A stretch of DNA of 64,000 nucleotides from Flavobacterium sp. N2270 (GTDB lineage: Bacteria; Bacteroidota; Bacteroidia; Flavobacteriales; Flavobacteriaceae). Where the stretch lies: positions 2,356,001-2,420,000 of the forward strand of contig NZ_CP110005.1 in NCBI RefSeq assembly GCF_025947225.1, read 5' to 3'. Position 1 is the stretch's first letter, and each line of letters begins with the position of its first letter. The position numbers and the translations under genes are program-made. Under the pieces are notes generated by a model. The model made no database searches. It was not told the DNA's origin and worked only from the letters and a program-made list of their open reading frames with translations. Below, piece by piece: positions 53,613 to 62,613 of the stretch.

Positions 53613-53836
53613 TATTCTGATGCATTTAATTTGTTTTGAAGATGTTGTGCTAACACTTGATATTTGCTCAATTCTACCAAGATTTCATCATCTGAAGTAG
53701 CATCTAAATAATTATCAATTTCAGTCTTTATTTTTTCTAATTTTAAACTGGCTGTTTTTAACTCTTTTCTTGCAATTGCATCAATAACTTCTTGAATAGC
53801 TGAATGTAAATTAGTAAGTACTGTTTTATTTGGCAT
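53612..53836 (-). CDS. Small helical protein, unknown
   Basis: A 74-residue charged helical protein (HSAIQEVIDAIARKELKTAS, LKLEKIKTEIDNYLDA). It overlaps both neighbours (11 bp upstream, 1 bp downstream), which supports it being a real gene. No family recognised. Confidence 0.65.
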   Translation of the reverse strand: MPNKTVLTNLHSAIQEVIDAIARKELKTASLKLEKIKTEIDNYLDATSDDEILVELSKYQVLAQHLQNKLNASE

Positions 53837-54365
53837 AATTTTGTTTCATTTTTATAAAAGTATCATCAGTATTTATCAATTGGTCAACTATCGTTTTTCT
53901 TAAAATTGAAATATCGTTGTAATCTAAATACTTTGCCCAACTTTCTGTTTGTAAAACCTCTTTAATAGTTTGAATTCTTTTAGCAGTTTGATTGGCTGTT
54001 CTTAAAATTGCTTTACCATTAAATTTCGGATTGTTTTTATGTTGAAAATTAACTTCAAAAGTGTCCCAATTGACTTCAATATAAAACAATTTTTCGGTTT
54101 CGTTATTTGGGTAGAAATCTGTCCATTTTGCAAAACCGCATTTTTGGGTTTGTGATTTTATCTTTTCGTTGGAAATCAATCGCCATCTACAATTTGCGGC
54201 TCTTCCCCAATGATTTGAAATACGATACACACCAACATCAGTAAAAGCATAGCTACTCCCCGACTTACTTTTGTAATTAATAGGAATATTTGCAACTTCG
54301 TCCATTGCTATTTCTTGAAAGTCGCAATAGGTATGTTTGTAAAAATTGTGTTTAGAATAATCCAT
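53826..54365 (-). CDS. Conserved hypothetical protein
   Basis: A 179-residue cytoplasmic protein. Notable stretches are SGSSYAFTDVGVYRISNHWG, RAANCRWRLISN and KLFYIEVNWDTFEVNFQHKN. I recall similar flavobacterial proteins next to ychJ but no function. No signal peptide or membrane segment. It shares 1 bp with the upstream secreted-protein gene. Confidence 0.65.
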   Translation of the reverse strand: MDYSKHNFYKHTYCDFQEIAMDEVANIPINYKSKSGSSYAFTDVGVYRISNHWGRAANCRWRLISNEKIKSQTQKCGFAKWTDFYPNNETEKLFYIEVNWDTFEVNFQHKNNPKFNGKAILRTANQTAKRIQTIKEVLQTESWAKYLDYNDISILRKTIVDQLINTDDTFIKMKQNYAK

Positions 54366-54949
54366 TAAAACTCACCTAATTTTAGTTGCCATACATTTTT
54401 TTTAGTAGCTCCAAATTGCTTTTCACTTGGAAAAAAATAGACTTTCTGCGTAAGAGTATGACTTGTAGTCGTAGAGTTCAATGTAACCTGAATGGTATAT
54501 TGAAACGTAAAAAAGGAATCTGAAATAGTTTTACTTTGGTTGAAATTACTAACTGAAACCACAACTGATTGCTTTTTACATTTACTCAAAAATTCATTCA
54601 ATGAAATTGGCTTTTCTGTGCTATCAAATACGTTTTTTAATTGAATAGAATTAGTAAGAAATAAATTTTGAATGCTCTTGTCTACCTCAACTTTCAATTC
54701 GTTTGTAATTTCTGAAGAATGATATAAATTAATATAATTGTAAAAATCTTTAATGGTATTTATTGCCTGGTTTTGGTATTCTACAATTGAAGCATTTGAA
54801 AACTGATTTTGAATGCTATTTATCTTAACTCCTGCATTTGTATTCAATTGCTTAGCAGAAACACTTTCTTGATTTGAAGTCGTAGTTGAATTACTTTGAC
54901 TAAAAATCAAAAAAGGAAATAACAGAAACAGGTACATTGCTTTTTTCAT
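54365..54949 (-). CDS. Secreted protein of unknown function
   Basis: A 194-residue exported protein with the signal peptide MKKAMYLFLLFPFLIFSQ followed by a Ser/Thr/Asn-rich start. The middle part (NTIKDFYNYINLYHSSEITN) and the beta-rich C terminus (FTFQYTIQVTLNSTTTSHTL) look like an NTF2-like fold, though this is a guess. It overlaps neighbours by 1 bp on each side. Confidence 0.6.
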   Translation of the reverse strand: MKKAMYLFLLFPFLIFSQSNSTTTSNQESVSAKQLNTNAGVKINSIQNQFSNASIVEYQNQAINTIKDFYNYINLYHSSEITNELKVEVDKSIQNLFLTNSIQLKNVFDSTEKPISLNEFLSKCKKQSVVVSVSNFNQSKTISDSFFTFQYTIQVTLNSTTTSHTLTQKVYFFPSEKQFGATKKNVWQLKLGEF

Positions 54950-55851
54950 TATTCTTGTATTATTCTAATAAAAGTAATTTGATTGTTCTTATCGTTAATT
55001 ACTTCTACTATTTTCATTTTCTTTAAAGAAGGAGTTGGAATGATTAATTTTTGGGAAAACTCATTCTTATTAAAATATTCTGCTCCTAAATTGTTTTTTA
55101 GCATTACAATTACTTCTACATTATCGTGCAAAATCTTTTGCAATTGCTCTTTTCTTGTTTGCCAATCTTTTATATCGCTCTTTATAAATCCTTGTAAGAT
55201 GTTGGAATAATCATTGGGTTGTAAACTCACTTTATCCACATTTGGAGTTTGTGTTAAGTCAATTTTCTTTTCTTTATAAAACGGACTTTTAATGACTACT
55301 TGAGCATTTTTATCGACTTCAATTTTTGAATCTTTCAGTTCTACTTCTTTCTCCACTTTATCTTCAACAACATACACTTTTGTAGAGTTCGATGAAATAC
55401 TATCGTTACTGAATTTCTCTTCTAACTGTATGGTTTGTAGTTGATTGTTTTTATAATACATTTTCCAAAAAACAGATCCAAAAAGTACAACAGTTATACA
55501 TCCAAAAATAAAATACTTCTTACGTTTAGATGGCTCTATTATTTGGTTTGCTTCATCATCATTATGAATTGGCTGAAATTTAAACTCATCCCAACCTGAA
55601 GTTCCTACGTACTGAGAAAAAATATCCAACATATCCTTTCTTGGTAATTTCTCATTGGTTTCAGGTTTTAAATGCGTGTAAATCCACTTTTCACTTACAC
55701 TGTTTTTGGTTTGTACTTGTACATCATCAATCAAATTTAAAATGTCTTGCGATGTAAAGTTTTTCCAGCTTCCCTCAAAATAAGGGTAACGTTTTTTATA
55801 GTGTTCTAAAACACTTTTTTTCAATTCATAAAAAACATTAATATCTGTCAT
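54949..55851 (-). CDS. Single-pass membrane protein of unknown function
   Basis: A 300-residue protein with an N-terminal cytoplasmic part of about 115 residues (ELKKSVLEHYKKRYPYFEGS, WKNFTSQDILNLIDDVQVQ, DMLDIFSQYVGTSGWDEFKF), a membrane helix (KKYFIFGCITVVLFGSVFWK), and a periplasmic part with beta-rich sequence. The layout resembles a transmembrane sensor or anti-sigma-like protein but no family signature is evident. First gene of the five-gene run; divergent from the SIMPL-like pair. Confidence 0.65.
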   Translation of the reverse strand: MTDINVFYELKKSVLEHYKKRYPYFEGSWKNFTSQDILNLIDDVQVQTKNSVSEKWIYTHLKPETNEKLPRKDMLDIFSQYVGTSGWDEFKFQPIHNDDEANQIIEPSKRKKYFIFGCITVVLFGSVFWKMYYKNNQLQTIQLEEKFSNDSISSNSTKVYVVEDKVEKEVELKDSKIEVDKNAQVVIKSPFYKEKKIDLTQTPNVDKVSLQPNDYSNILQGFIKSDIKDWQTRKEQLQKILHDNVEVIVMLKNNLGAEYFNKNEFSQKLIIPTPSLKKMKIVEVINDKNNQITFIRIIQE

Positions 55852-56007
55852 AAACCTCTGGTAAAGTTAGTTCTACCCTTTAATTAATTGCTGTAAAACG
55901 ACTGTAAAAGTACTGAAAAACAATTACAGAACCTATACAGTGGTTTTGCTAAACTTATTTTGAAAAGCAAAAGTATGTTTGCCCTATCAACATTAAAAAA
56001 TAAAAAT

Positions 56008-56901
56008 ATGAAAACTAAATTAACTATCAGCTGCTTTCTATTGTTATCTGTAATGAGTGCACAAATAAGCGGAAATCAAGTTACCGGAAATGAAGTTTAC
56101 AATTCTTATAATAAGAATAGTTCTTCTCCTAGAAATACCATTACAATTAATGACAATCACCTAGTAGTAAATGTAAAAATATTACTCAATAACAAAGCGG
56201 ACGCTTTCACCATAATGCTTGGAACTAATGAAGAAGCGGAAACTGTTTTAGAATGTAATACCAATCTCAATAAACGAATTAATGCTTTTACAAATGACTT
56301 GAATACTCTTAAAATTAAAAAAGAAAACATTTATGTTGATTTTATAAGTCAGATGAAAGTATATGATTACAGTTTAGAAAACAATAAAGCTGAACAATTT
56401 CAAAAAGGGTTTGAGATAAAAAAGAACATCATCATTTCAAGTACGAATATTAATGACATTGAAAGAATAATTTCACTAGCCTCTAAACACGAAATTTATG
56501 ACATCATAAAAGTTGATTATGCCAATGACGATGTTTTAAAAATAAGAAGTCATTTGTTTACTGAAGCTTTGGCTATAGCCGAATTAAAAAAAGAAACCTA
56601 TACAAAAGCCTTTAGAAAAAGAATCATTGGAACTCCAAATGCTACTGAAAATTTTGGAATTTACTTTCCTAAAACCCAATACAAGAAATACCAAGCGTAT
56701 GAGAATTCGGAAATTGAAACCTTGTACCGCAATCATAACCAAAACTTCATAAAAAAACTAGCACGCAAAAACACAACATATTATTATGAAGGTCAAGATA
56801 CTTCAGATTTTGACAAAGTAATAAATGCTGCTAAGTCCGAAATCGGAATTCAATATGAGTTATCCATTACCATTACTTATAAAATAGACACTTCTTTATA
56901 A
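56008..56901 (+). CDS. SIMPL-like (DUF541) secreted protein 1
   Basis: A 297-residue exported protein; the start is put at 56008 because the signal peptide MKTKLTISCFLLLSVMSAQ begins there, while a longer frame from 55960 adds a non-signal stretch. FTIMLGTNEEAETVLECNTN, FQKGFEIKKNIIISSTNIND and HEIYDIIKVDYANDDV match the SIMPL/DUF541 plan of two alpha-beta repeats. The family is periplasmic or outer-membrane-linked with poorly known function. It is followed 28 bp later by a paralogue. Confidence 0.65.
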   Translation: MKTKLTISCFLLLSVMSAQISGNQVTGNEVYNSYNKNSSSPRNTITINDNHLVVNVKILLNNKADAFTIMLGTNEEAETVLECNTNLNKRINAFTNDLNTLKIKKENIYVDFISQMKVYDYSLENNKAEQFQKGFEIKKNIIISSTNINDIERIISLASKHEIYDIIKVDYANDDVLKIRSHLFTEALAIAELKKETYTKAFRKRIIGTPNATENFGIYFPKTQYKKYQAYENSEIETLYRNHNQNFIKKLARKNTTYYYEGQDTSDFDKVINAAKSEIGIQYELSITITYKIDTSL

Positions 56902-56929
56902 TCAATTATTAAACTAAATTTTATTTATC

Positions 56930-57937
56930 ATGAAAAACGCAAAAAAATTACTTTCGCTATTAGTTGTTCTTACTACAACTTCTTTGGTTGCTCAGCATTC
57001 AGGAAATGCTAATTCAGAATCAGCTAAAACACTATCAAGTGGCAACTACAATTACCAAAATCAGTACCAAAACAACCAAGTAAACACTATTCAAACCACT
57101 ACAGGGAACGAAAATGAAATGTACATTAGTATTAAAGGCATTTATAATGAAAAAGCTACTTCACAACGTGCCGTATTTAGTGTTTTACAAATAGGTAAAA
57201 CCGCAGAAGAAACAACCAAACTTATGGATGAACGATTAGAAAGTGTTGTAAAGTCAATAACAGCTTTCAATCCTGAAATTGAAGTTATTATTGATATGAT
57301 TTCTTTTGTCCCACTTTACGATTATGAAATTCAGAAAAAAATATTCAATCCAAAAACCTATAATGAAAAGCCATCTGGATTTGAGCTGAAGAAAAACTTA
57401 ATCATTAAATTTAAAAAAACCAATGATTTAAATACCATTATGAATATTTGCGCCAAACAAGAAATCTATGATTTAGCCAAAGTAGATTATGTAACGAGTA
57501 ACTTAGATCATATTAGAGATGTTTTACAAGTAAAAGCCGCAGAAGAATACAAACAAATGCTAACCAATTATTCTGCGATAATGAATACCGATTTATTTAA
57601 AAAAGAAAAATCATTAACAGAAGGCTATAATACAGTTTATCCAATGGAAAGCTACAGAAGTTATTCTGCTTTTAGTCAAGCTAGTATTAATTTCGAGCCC
57701 GAAAGTACTGTAAATAATGTAAGAAAAAACAATACGCAATTTTATGATGCTGCTCTTGCAAAAACACACACTTTTGTAGTAAACGCCGACATAACAGAAC
57801 CTACTATTCAAATCTTTTACGATTTAACTATTAAAATAAAGCTGAAAGAAGACCAATTACCTAAAAACACTATTATTAGAAACAACAGGTATTATATCAT
57901 AACAGCAAATGGAGATGTTAAACCATTAAATTTATAA
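56930..57937 (+). CDS. SIMPL-like (DUF541) secreted protein 2
   Basis: A 335-residue paralogue of the previous gene with the signal peptide MKNAKKLLSLLVVLTTTSLV and an Asn/Gln-rich mature N terminus (SGNYNYQNQYQNNQVN). SGFELKKNLIIKFKKTNDLN and KQEIYDLAKVDYVTSNLDHI align with the partner protein. Both begin with a low-complexity linker after the signal peptide. Function unknown; co-transcription with the first gene is likely from the short gap. Confidence 0.65.
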   Translation: MKNAKKLLSLLVVLTTTSLVAQHSGNANSESAKTLSSGNYNYQNQYQNNQVNTIQTTTGNENEMYISIKGIYNEKATSQRAVFSVLQIGKTAEETTKLMDERLESVVKSITAFNPEIEVIIDMISFVPLYDYEIQKKIFNPKTYNEKPSGFELKKNLIIKFKKTNDLNTIMNICAKQEIYDLAKVDYVTSNLDHIRDVLQVKAAEEYKQMLTNYSAIMNTDLFKKEKSLTEGYNTVYPMESYRSYSAFSQASINFEPESTVNNVRKNNTQFYDAALAKTHTFVVNADITEPTIQIFYDLTIKIKLKEDQLPKNTIIRNNRYYIITANGDVKPLNL

Positions 57938-57982
57938 TGGTAAATTTAATGAAGAGTGTTCAATATGAGCACTCTTCTGTTT

Positions 57983-58026
57983 TGTAACAATTGTTACAGT
58001 TTTTATTAAATTGATTCTTAAATTTA
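57983..58026 (+). promoter_or_regulatory. Crp/Fnr-type operator and promoter of the sulfide:quinone reductase remnant
   Basis: TGTAACAATTGTTACA (57983-57998) is a perfect 16-bp palindrome. TAAATTTA (58019-58026) is a -7-like element. The palindrome centre is 28.5 bp before the -7 element, which places it near -41 to the start of transcription, a class II activator position. The same motif and spacing recur at 59876. Confidence 0.7.
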
Positions 58027-58050
58027 CATAACTAATCAATTTCTAAAATT

Positions 58051-58425
58051 ATGTCTAACAAATTCCAAATTGTAATTGTTGGTGCTGGAACGGTTGGTAT
58101 TATGACTGCTGCACAATTATTACGTAAAGATAAAAGTTTAAATATAGCTATTATTGATCCTTCTGAAGTACACGTTTATCAACCTGCTTGGACACTTGTA
58201 GGAGGCGGAGCTTTTAATTTTGAAAAAACAAAACGCCCAACTTCATCAGTAATTCCAAAAGGCGTTACTTGGATTAAGGATAAAGTTATTACACTTGAAC
58301 CAGAAAACAATAGTTTAACTACTGAAAAAGAAGGTTCTATTGCTTATGATTATTTAGTTTTATCACCAGGTTTAGTTTATGATTTAAACGGAATTGAAGG
58401 ATTAAGAGAAAAATGTAATTTTTAG
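58051..58425 (+). pseudogene. Truncated sulfide:quinone reductase-like FAD protein
   Basis: A 124-residue frame with the FAD-binding start QIVIVGAGTVGIMTAAQLL, then HVYQPAWTLVGGGAFNFEKT, YLVLSPGLVYDLNGIEGLRE. This is the N-terminal third of a sulfide:quinone oxidoreductase-like protein; complete ones are roughly 400 residues. After GLREKCNF there is a stop and no continuing homology before the Crp/Fnr gene, so the rest seems deleted. The redox Cys residues and membrane-binding C terminus are absent, so the product is unlikely to be active. Its promoter and operator are still intact. Confidence 0.75.
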
Positions 58426-58463
58426 AGAAATTATATTTAGAGTATCTTTACTAAAAAAGTACA

Positions 58464-59096
58464 ATGAAAGAAATATTAAAACAAGCATACGGATATATAT
58501 TTGAAGAACAATTAATTGATGAAATTGCATCAGTTGCAAGTTTTAGAGAATTTAAAGCAGATGATTACTTAATTGAAATTGGCGATTATATAAAATCGAT
58601 GCCATTACTTTTAGAAGGAGCAATTAAAATTCTTCGTGAAGACGAAAATGGAGATGAATTACTTTTATATTTTCTTGAAAGAGGAGATACATGTGCAATG
58701 ACATTAACTTGTTGTATGGGGCAATCTAAAAGTAAAATTAGAGCAATTGCCGAAACAAATGGTTCTTTGTTAATGATTCCTGTTGAAAAAATGGAAGAAT
58801 GGCTGACAAAGTACAAGACTTGGAGAAACTTTGTTTTTGACAGTTATAATATTCGATTAAAAGAAATGCTTGAAGCAATTGATACTTTAGCATTTATGAA
58901 TTTAGATGAGCGTTTATACAAATACTTAACAGATAAAGCTAAAGTTTTAGGAAATACTGAAATAAACAATACGCATCAACAAATCGCATATGAAATGCAT
59001 ACATCAAGAGTAGTGATATCAAGATTATTAAAAGCACTAGAATTACAAGGTAAAATTAAATTACACAGAAATAAAATAGAAATACTCGAATTTTAA
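58464..59096 (+). CDS. Crp/Fnr family transcriptional regulator
   Basis: A 210-residue regulator with an N-terminal cyclic-nucleotide-binding-like beta barrel (LIEIGDYIKSMPLLLEGAIK, then LLYFLERGDTCAMTLTCCMG) and a C-terminal helix-turn-helix (HQQIAYEMHTSRVVISRLLK, near residues 172-191). Three Cys residues (CAMTLTCC) sit where Crp proteins bind ligand, so thiol-based sensing is plausible. The next gene overlaps it by 1 bp. It likely binds the two TGTAAC-N4-GTTACA palindromes in this cluster. Confidence 0.9.
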   Translation: MKEILKQAYGYIFEEQLIDEIASVASFREFKADDYLIEIGDYIKSMPLLLEGAIKILREDENGDELLLYFLERGDTCAMTLTCCMGQSKSKIRAIAETNGSLLMIPVEKMEEWLTKYKTWRNFVFDSYNIRLKEMLEAIDTLAFMNLDERLYKYLTDKAKVLGNTEINNTHQQIAYEMHTSRVVISRLLKALELQGKIKLHRNKIEILEF

Positions 59097-59875
59097 TGGA
59101 ATTATTTGGATATATAGGAGCGCTTTTAATCGGTTTAGTACTTGGTCTTACTGGTGGCGGTGGTTCTATGTTAACAGTGCCAATATTAGTATATATATTA
59201 GCTATAAACCCTGTAATAGCAACTGCATATTCATTATTTATTGTTGGAACAACATCTGTTTTTGGAGCTTTTGATAATTATAGAAAAGGATTAGTTGATT
59301 TTCAAAAAGGCTTTTTATTTGCTATTCCATCTTTCGTAGGTGTTTATTTAACAAGACGTTTTTTAGTTCCCGTTATTCCAAATGAAATAATTACTGTCAA
59401 TTCTTTTACCTTAACTAAAGGTACTTTCTTGATGTTATTTTTTGCATTAATAATGTTCTTAGCGGCTTTTTCAATGTTGAAAAAGAAAAAAGAAATAAAG
59501 AGTGATAAAGAAACCTCAAAATTAAATTTAATTATTCAAACCTTTTTTATTGGAATTATAATTGGACTTGTAGGTGCGGGCGGCGGATTTCTAATAATTC
59601 CATCATTAGTGTTATTCGCAAAATTACCTATGAAAAAAGCAGTTGGAACTTCATTATTTATCATTGCGATGAACTCTTTAATTGGTTTCTTAGGAGATGT
59701 TGAAAACTTAACCATCAATTGGATCTTTTTATTAAGTTTTACTGCAATTTCAGTAATAGGAATTTTCATAGGAAGTTATCTTAATAAATTTATTAATGAA
59801 ACACAATTAAAAAAAGGATTTGCTTATTTTGTACTACTAATGGCTTGTTTTATCTTGTTTAAAGAAATGTTATAA
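59096..59875 (+). CDS. TSUP family (TauE/SafE) sulfite/sulfur exporter
   Basis: A 259-residue membrane protein with seven to eight segments and the duplicated TSUP motif: LIGLVLGLTGGGGSMLTVPI in the first half and IGLVGAGGGFLIIPSLVLFA in the second. TSUP proteins move sulfite, sulfoacetate or other small sulfur anions. It overlaps the Crp/Fnr gene by 1 bp, and the next promoter/operator follows its stop directly. Confidence 0.9.
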   Translation: MELFGYIGALLIGLVLGLTGGGGSMLTVPILVYILAINPVIATAYSLFIVGTTSVFGAFDNYRKGLVDFQKGFLFAIPSFVGVYLTRRFLVPVIPNEIITVNSFTLTKGTFLMLFFALIMFLAAFSMLKKKKEIKSDKETSKLNLIIQTFFIGIIIGLVGAGGGFLIIPSLVLFAKLPMKKAVGTSLFIIAMNSLIGFLGDVENLTINWIFLLSFTAISVIGIFIGSYLNKFINETQLKKGFAYFVLLMACFILFKEML

Positions 59876-59919
59876 TGTAACTTTAGTTACAACAAACCCA
59901 ACCAAATTTTGTAAATTTA
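59876..59919 (+). promoter_or_regulatory. Crp/Fnr-type operator and promoter of the persulfide dioxygenase gene
   Basis: TGTAACTTTAGTTACA (59876-59891) shares the TGTAAC and GTTACA half-sites with the site at 57983; TAAATTTA (59912-59919) lies at exactly the same 28.5-bp distance from its centre. Confidence 0.7.
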
Positions 59920-59945
59920 CACTCATAAATAAAATACTATAAAAA

Positions 59946-61355
59946 ATGAAAATAGAACAAATATACACAGGATGTATTGCTCACGCAGCATATTATATCG
60001 AAAACAATGGAGAGGTAGCCATTTTTGACCCATTAAGAGAAGTTCAACCTTATATAGATAGGGCAAATAAAGATAATGCAAAAATAAAATATATTTTTGA
60101 AACTCATTTTCATGCTGACTTTGTTTCTGGTCATTTAGATTTAGCTAAAAAAACAGGAGCTCAAATTGTATTTGGGCCTACAGCAAATCCGAATTTTGAA
60201 TGTATAGTTGCAGAAGATAATCAAGAGTTTAAACTTGGAAATTATACAATTAAAGCTATTCATACCCCAGGACACACATTAGAAAGTACTTGTTACTTAT
60301 TAACTGATGAAAATGGTAAACAACACGGAATAATTACGGGAGACACATTGTTTATTGGAGATGTAGGACGACCAGATTTAGCTCAAAAACTAGTTGAAGA
60401 CTTAACACAAGATAAATTAGCAGGGTATTTATTTGATTCATTAAGAAACAAAATTATGCCACTTTCAGATGATTTAATTGTTTACCCAAATCATGGCGCA
60501 GGTAGTGCTTGTGGTAAAAATATGAGTAAAGAAACCACTGATACTTTAGGTAATCAAAAGAAAACAAATTATGCACTACGTGCTGATATGACTAAAGAAG
60601 AATTTAAAGCAGAACTTCTAGACGGATTAACTCCACCTCCAGCTTATTTTCCTCAAAATGTAATGATGAACATAAAGGGCTATGATAGTTTAGACAATAT
60701 AATGGAAAAAGGCAATAAGCCATTAAGTCCAAAAGAGTTTGAAACTGTTGCAAATCAAACAGAAGCACTAGTACTTGATGTAAGAAATGAAAATGAATTT
60801 GTAAAAGAACATGTTCCTGGATCAATTTTCATAGGTTTACATGGTGGTTTTGCACCATGGGTTGGTGCCTTAATTAAAGATGTAAAACAACCAATTCTAT
60901 TAATAACACCAGAAGGAAAAGAAGAGGAAACCATTACTCGTTTATCGCGTGTTGGATTTGACAATACTTTAGGGTATTTAAAAGGCGGAATTGAAGCTTG
61001 GAAAAATGCAGGTTTTGAAACAGATAATTTACAATCTGTTTCACCTGATGAATTTGCCAAACACTATAATGATGCAATTGTTATTGATGCAAGAAAACCA
61101 AGTGAATTTGAAGCAGAAAGAGTAGAAAAAGGTATTAACATTCCGTTAGATTACTTAAACGAACATTTAGCTGAAGTACCAAAAGAAGATACTTTTTATG
61201 TTCATTGTGCCGGAGGATATCGTTCTGTAATTTGGGCTTCAATAATGAAATCTAGAGGTTATCACAACATGATAAATGTAGAAAAAGGAATGGCTGGTAT
61301 TAGAGAAACAAGCGTACCTTTGACAAAATTTGTTTGTCCTTCAACCTTAAAATAA
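59946..61355 (+). CDS. Persulfide dioxygenase-like MBL protein fused to rhodanese domains
   Basis: A 469-residue fusion. The N-terminal metallo-beta-lactamase domain has the metal motif ETHFHADFVSGHLD (residues 51-64), HTPGHTLESTCYL and GDTLFIGDVGRPDL, the ETHE1-like persulfide dioxygenase set. Two rhodanese domains follow: the first has no Cys in the expected loop (LLITPEGKEEE) and is probably inactive; the second has the active-site Cys in YVHCAGGYRSVIWA. It would oxidise glutathione or other persulfides to sulfite and pass sulfane sulfur. It fits with the TSUP exporter and the SQR remnant in a sulfide detoxification module. Confidence 0.92.
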   Translation: MKIEQIYTGCIAHAAYYIENNGEVAIFDPLREVQPYIDRANKDNAKIKYIFETHFHADFVSGHLDLAKKTGAQIVFGPTANPNFECIVAEDNQEFKLGNYTIKAIHTPGHTLESTCYLLTDENGKQHGIITGDTLFIGDVGRPDLAQKLVEDLTQDKLAGYLFDSLRNKIMPLSDDLIVYPNHGAGSACGKNMSKETTDTLGNQKKTNYALRADMTKEEFKAELLDGLTPPPAYFPQNVMMNIKGYDSLDNIMEKGNKPLSPKEFETVANQTEALVLDVRNENEFVKEHVPGSIFIGLHGGFAPWVGALIKDVKQPILLITPEGKEEETITRLSRVGFDNTLGYLKGGIEAWKNAGFETDNLQSVSPDEFAKHYNDAIVIDARKPSEFEAERVEKGINIPLDYLNEHLAEVPKEDTFYVHCAGGYRSVIWASIMKSRGYHNMINVEKGMAGIRETSVPLTKFVCPSTLK

Positions 61356-61371
61356 AAAAAACATTAATATA

Positions 61372-61402
61372 AAAAAATCAGGTTAATAACCTGATTTTTT
61401 TT
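61372..61402 (+). terminator. Terminator after the persulfide dioxygenase gene
   Basis: AAATCAGGTT, a 3-nt loop and AACCTGATTT, followed by a T run. Confidence 0.85.
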
Positions 61403-61448
61403 ATGAAAAGATTAATATTTTTTATAGGATATAAAAAGAAAAAATAAA

Positions 61449-61456
61449 TACATTTG
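61449..61456 (+). promoter_or_regulatory. -7 element of the TlpA-like gene
   Basis: TACATTTG is an exact TAnnTTTG match 19 bp before the ATG at 61475. A TTG at 61454 that is in frame with the gene falls inside it and so is not the start. Confidence 0.6.
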
Positions 61457-61474
61457 CGAAAAATAAACATAAAA

Positions 61475-62590
61475 ATGAAAAAAATAGCACTTTTACTTTT
61501 TACAATTGCAACATTAGTTTCTTGTAAAAAAGATGGATATGAAATATCTGGTTCTGCTGAAGGAATTGAAAACGGAAAAAAAGTTTTTATAGAAACACAA
61601 GATGAAAAAGGACAAATTGTTTCTTTAGATACTACTGTAATTACTGATGGGAAATTTAAATTTGAAGGAAAACTACTTAATGGAATAGAACTTGGATTTC
61701 TAAAATTTGAAGGAAATGGTTCTATGCCTTTTATATTAGAAAATGGTAATATTGAAATTACTTTTGTAAAAGACAGTACTCAAAACTCAAAAGTAGGTGG
61801 CTCTAAAAATAACGACTCATTTCAAACTTTTAATGACCTTAATAAGTCTATAACTAAAAAAGTTATCAAATTTCAAACAGAAAATCAAGAGAAATACATG
61901 CAAGCTATGCAAGCTCAAGATACTGCAACAGTAAATAGTCTTCAAGCTCAATTAAGAGAATTTCAAAATGAAATGAACACTTCTTCTCTAAATTTTGCTA
62001 AAAACAACAAAGACTCGTTTATTTCAGTATTATTATTTAAAAACTTATTAAATATAGCATATTTACCAGTTGAAGAAATATCTGAACATTTTAATAAATT
62101 AGATAAATCAGTTTTAGAAACAAAAGAAGGTCAAAAAATATTAAAAGTTTTAAAAAATCTTACTAAAGTAGGTATAGGTAAAAAAGCTCCAGACTTTTCT
62201 GCAAAAAATCCTGATGGAAAAGAAATTTCATTAAAAGAATCATTAGGAAAAGTAACAATTATTGATTTTTGGGCTTCGTGGTGTGGTCCTTGTAGAGCTG
62301 AAAATCCTAATGTTGTAGCTCTTTACAATCAATATCATGAAAAAGGATTAAATATTATAGGAGTTTCTTTAGACAAAGATGCTGCAAAATGGAAAGAAGC
62401 AATTGCAAAAGATGGTTTAACATGGAATCATATATCAAACCTTAAATTTTGGGAAGAACCAATTGCAGAGATTTACAACGTAAAGTCAATTCCTGCAACT
62501 TTTATATTAGATGCTAATGGAACTATTGTTGCAAAAGATTTAAGAGGTGATGAATTAAAAGCTAAAGTAGAAGAATTATTAGCTAATTAA
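61475..62590 (+). CDS. TlpA-like thiol:disulfide oxidoreductase lipoprotein (DUF4369 N-terminal)
   Basis: A 371-residue lipoprotein; the lipobox is in MKKIALLLFTIATLVSCKKD. The N-terminal DUF4369-like beta domain (GYEISGSAEGIENGKKVFIE) and a helical linker precede a C-terminal thioredoxin fold with the active site in WASWCGPCRAENPN and the cis-Pro segment NVKSIPATFIL. It faces the periplasm and would reduce disulfides or handle thiols. It has its own promoter and a strong terminator. Confidence 0.92.
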   Translation: MKKIALLLFTIATLVSCKKDGYEISGSAEGIENGKKVFIETQDEKGQIVSLDTTVITDGKFKFEGKLLNGIELGFLKFEGNGSMPFILENGNIEITFVKDSTQNSKVGGSKNNDSFQTFNDLNKSITKKVIKFQTENQEKYMQAMQAQDTATVNSLQAQLREFQNEMNTSSLNFAKNNKDSFISVLLFKNLLNIAYLPVEEISEHFNKLDKSVLETKEGQKILKVLKNLTKVGIGKKAPDFSAKNPDGKEISLKESLGKVTIIDFWASWCGPCRAENPNVVALYNQYHEKGLNIIGVSLDKDAAKWKEAIAKDGLTWNHISNLKFWEEPIAEIYNVKSIPATFILDANGTIVAKDLRGDELKAKVEELLAN

Positions 62591-62613
62591 TATACTATTT
62601 AAAATAAGACATT

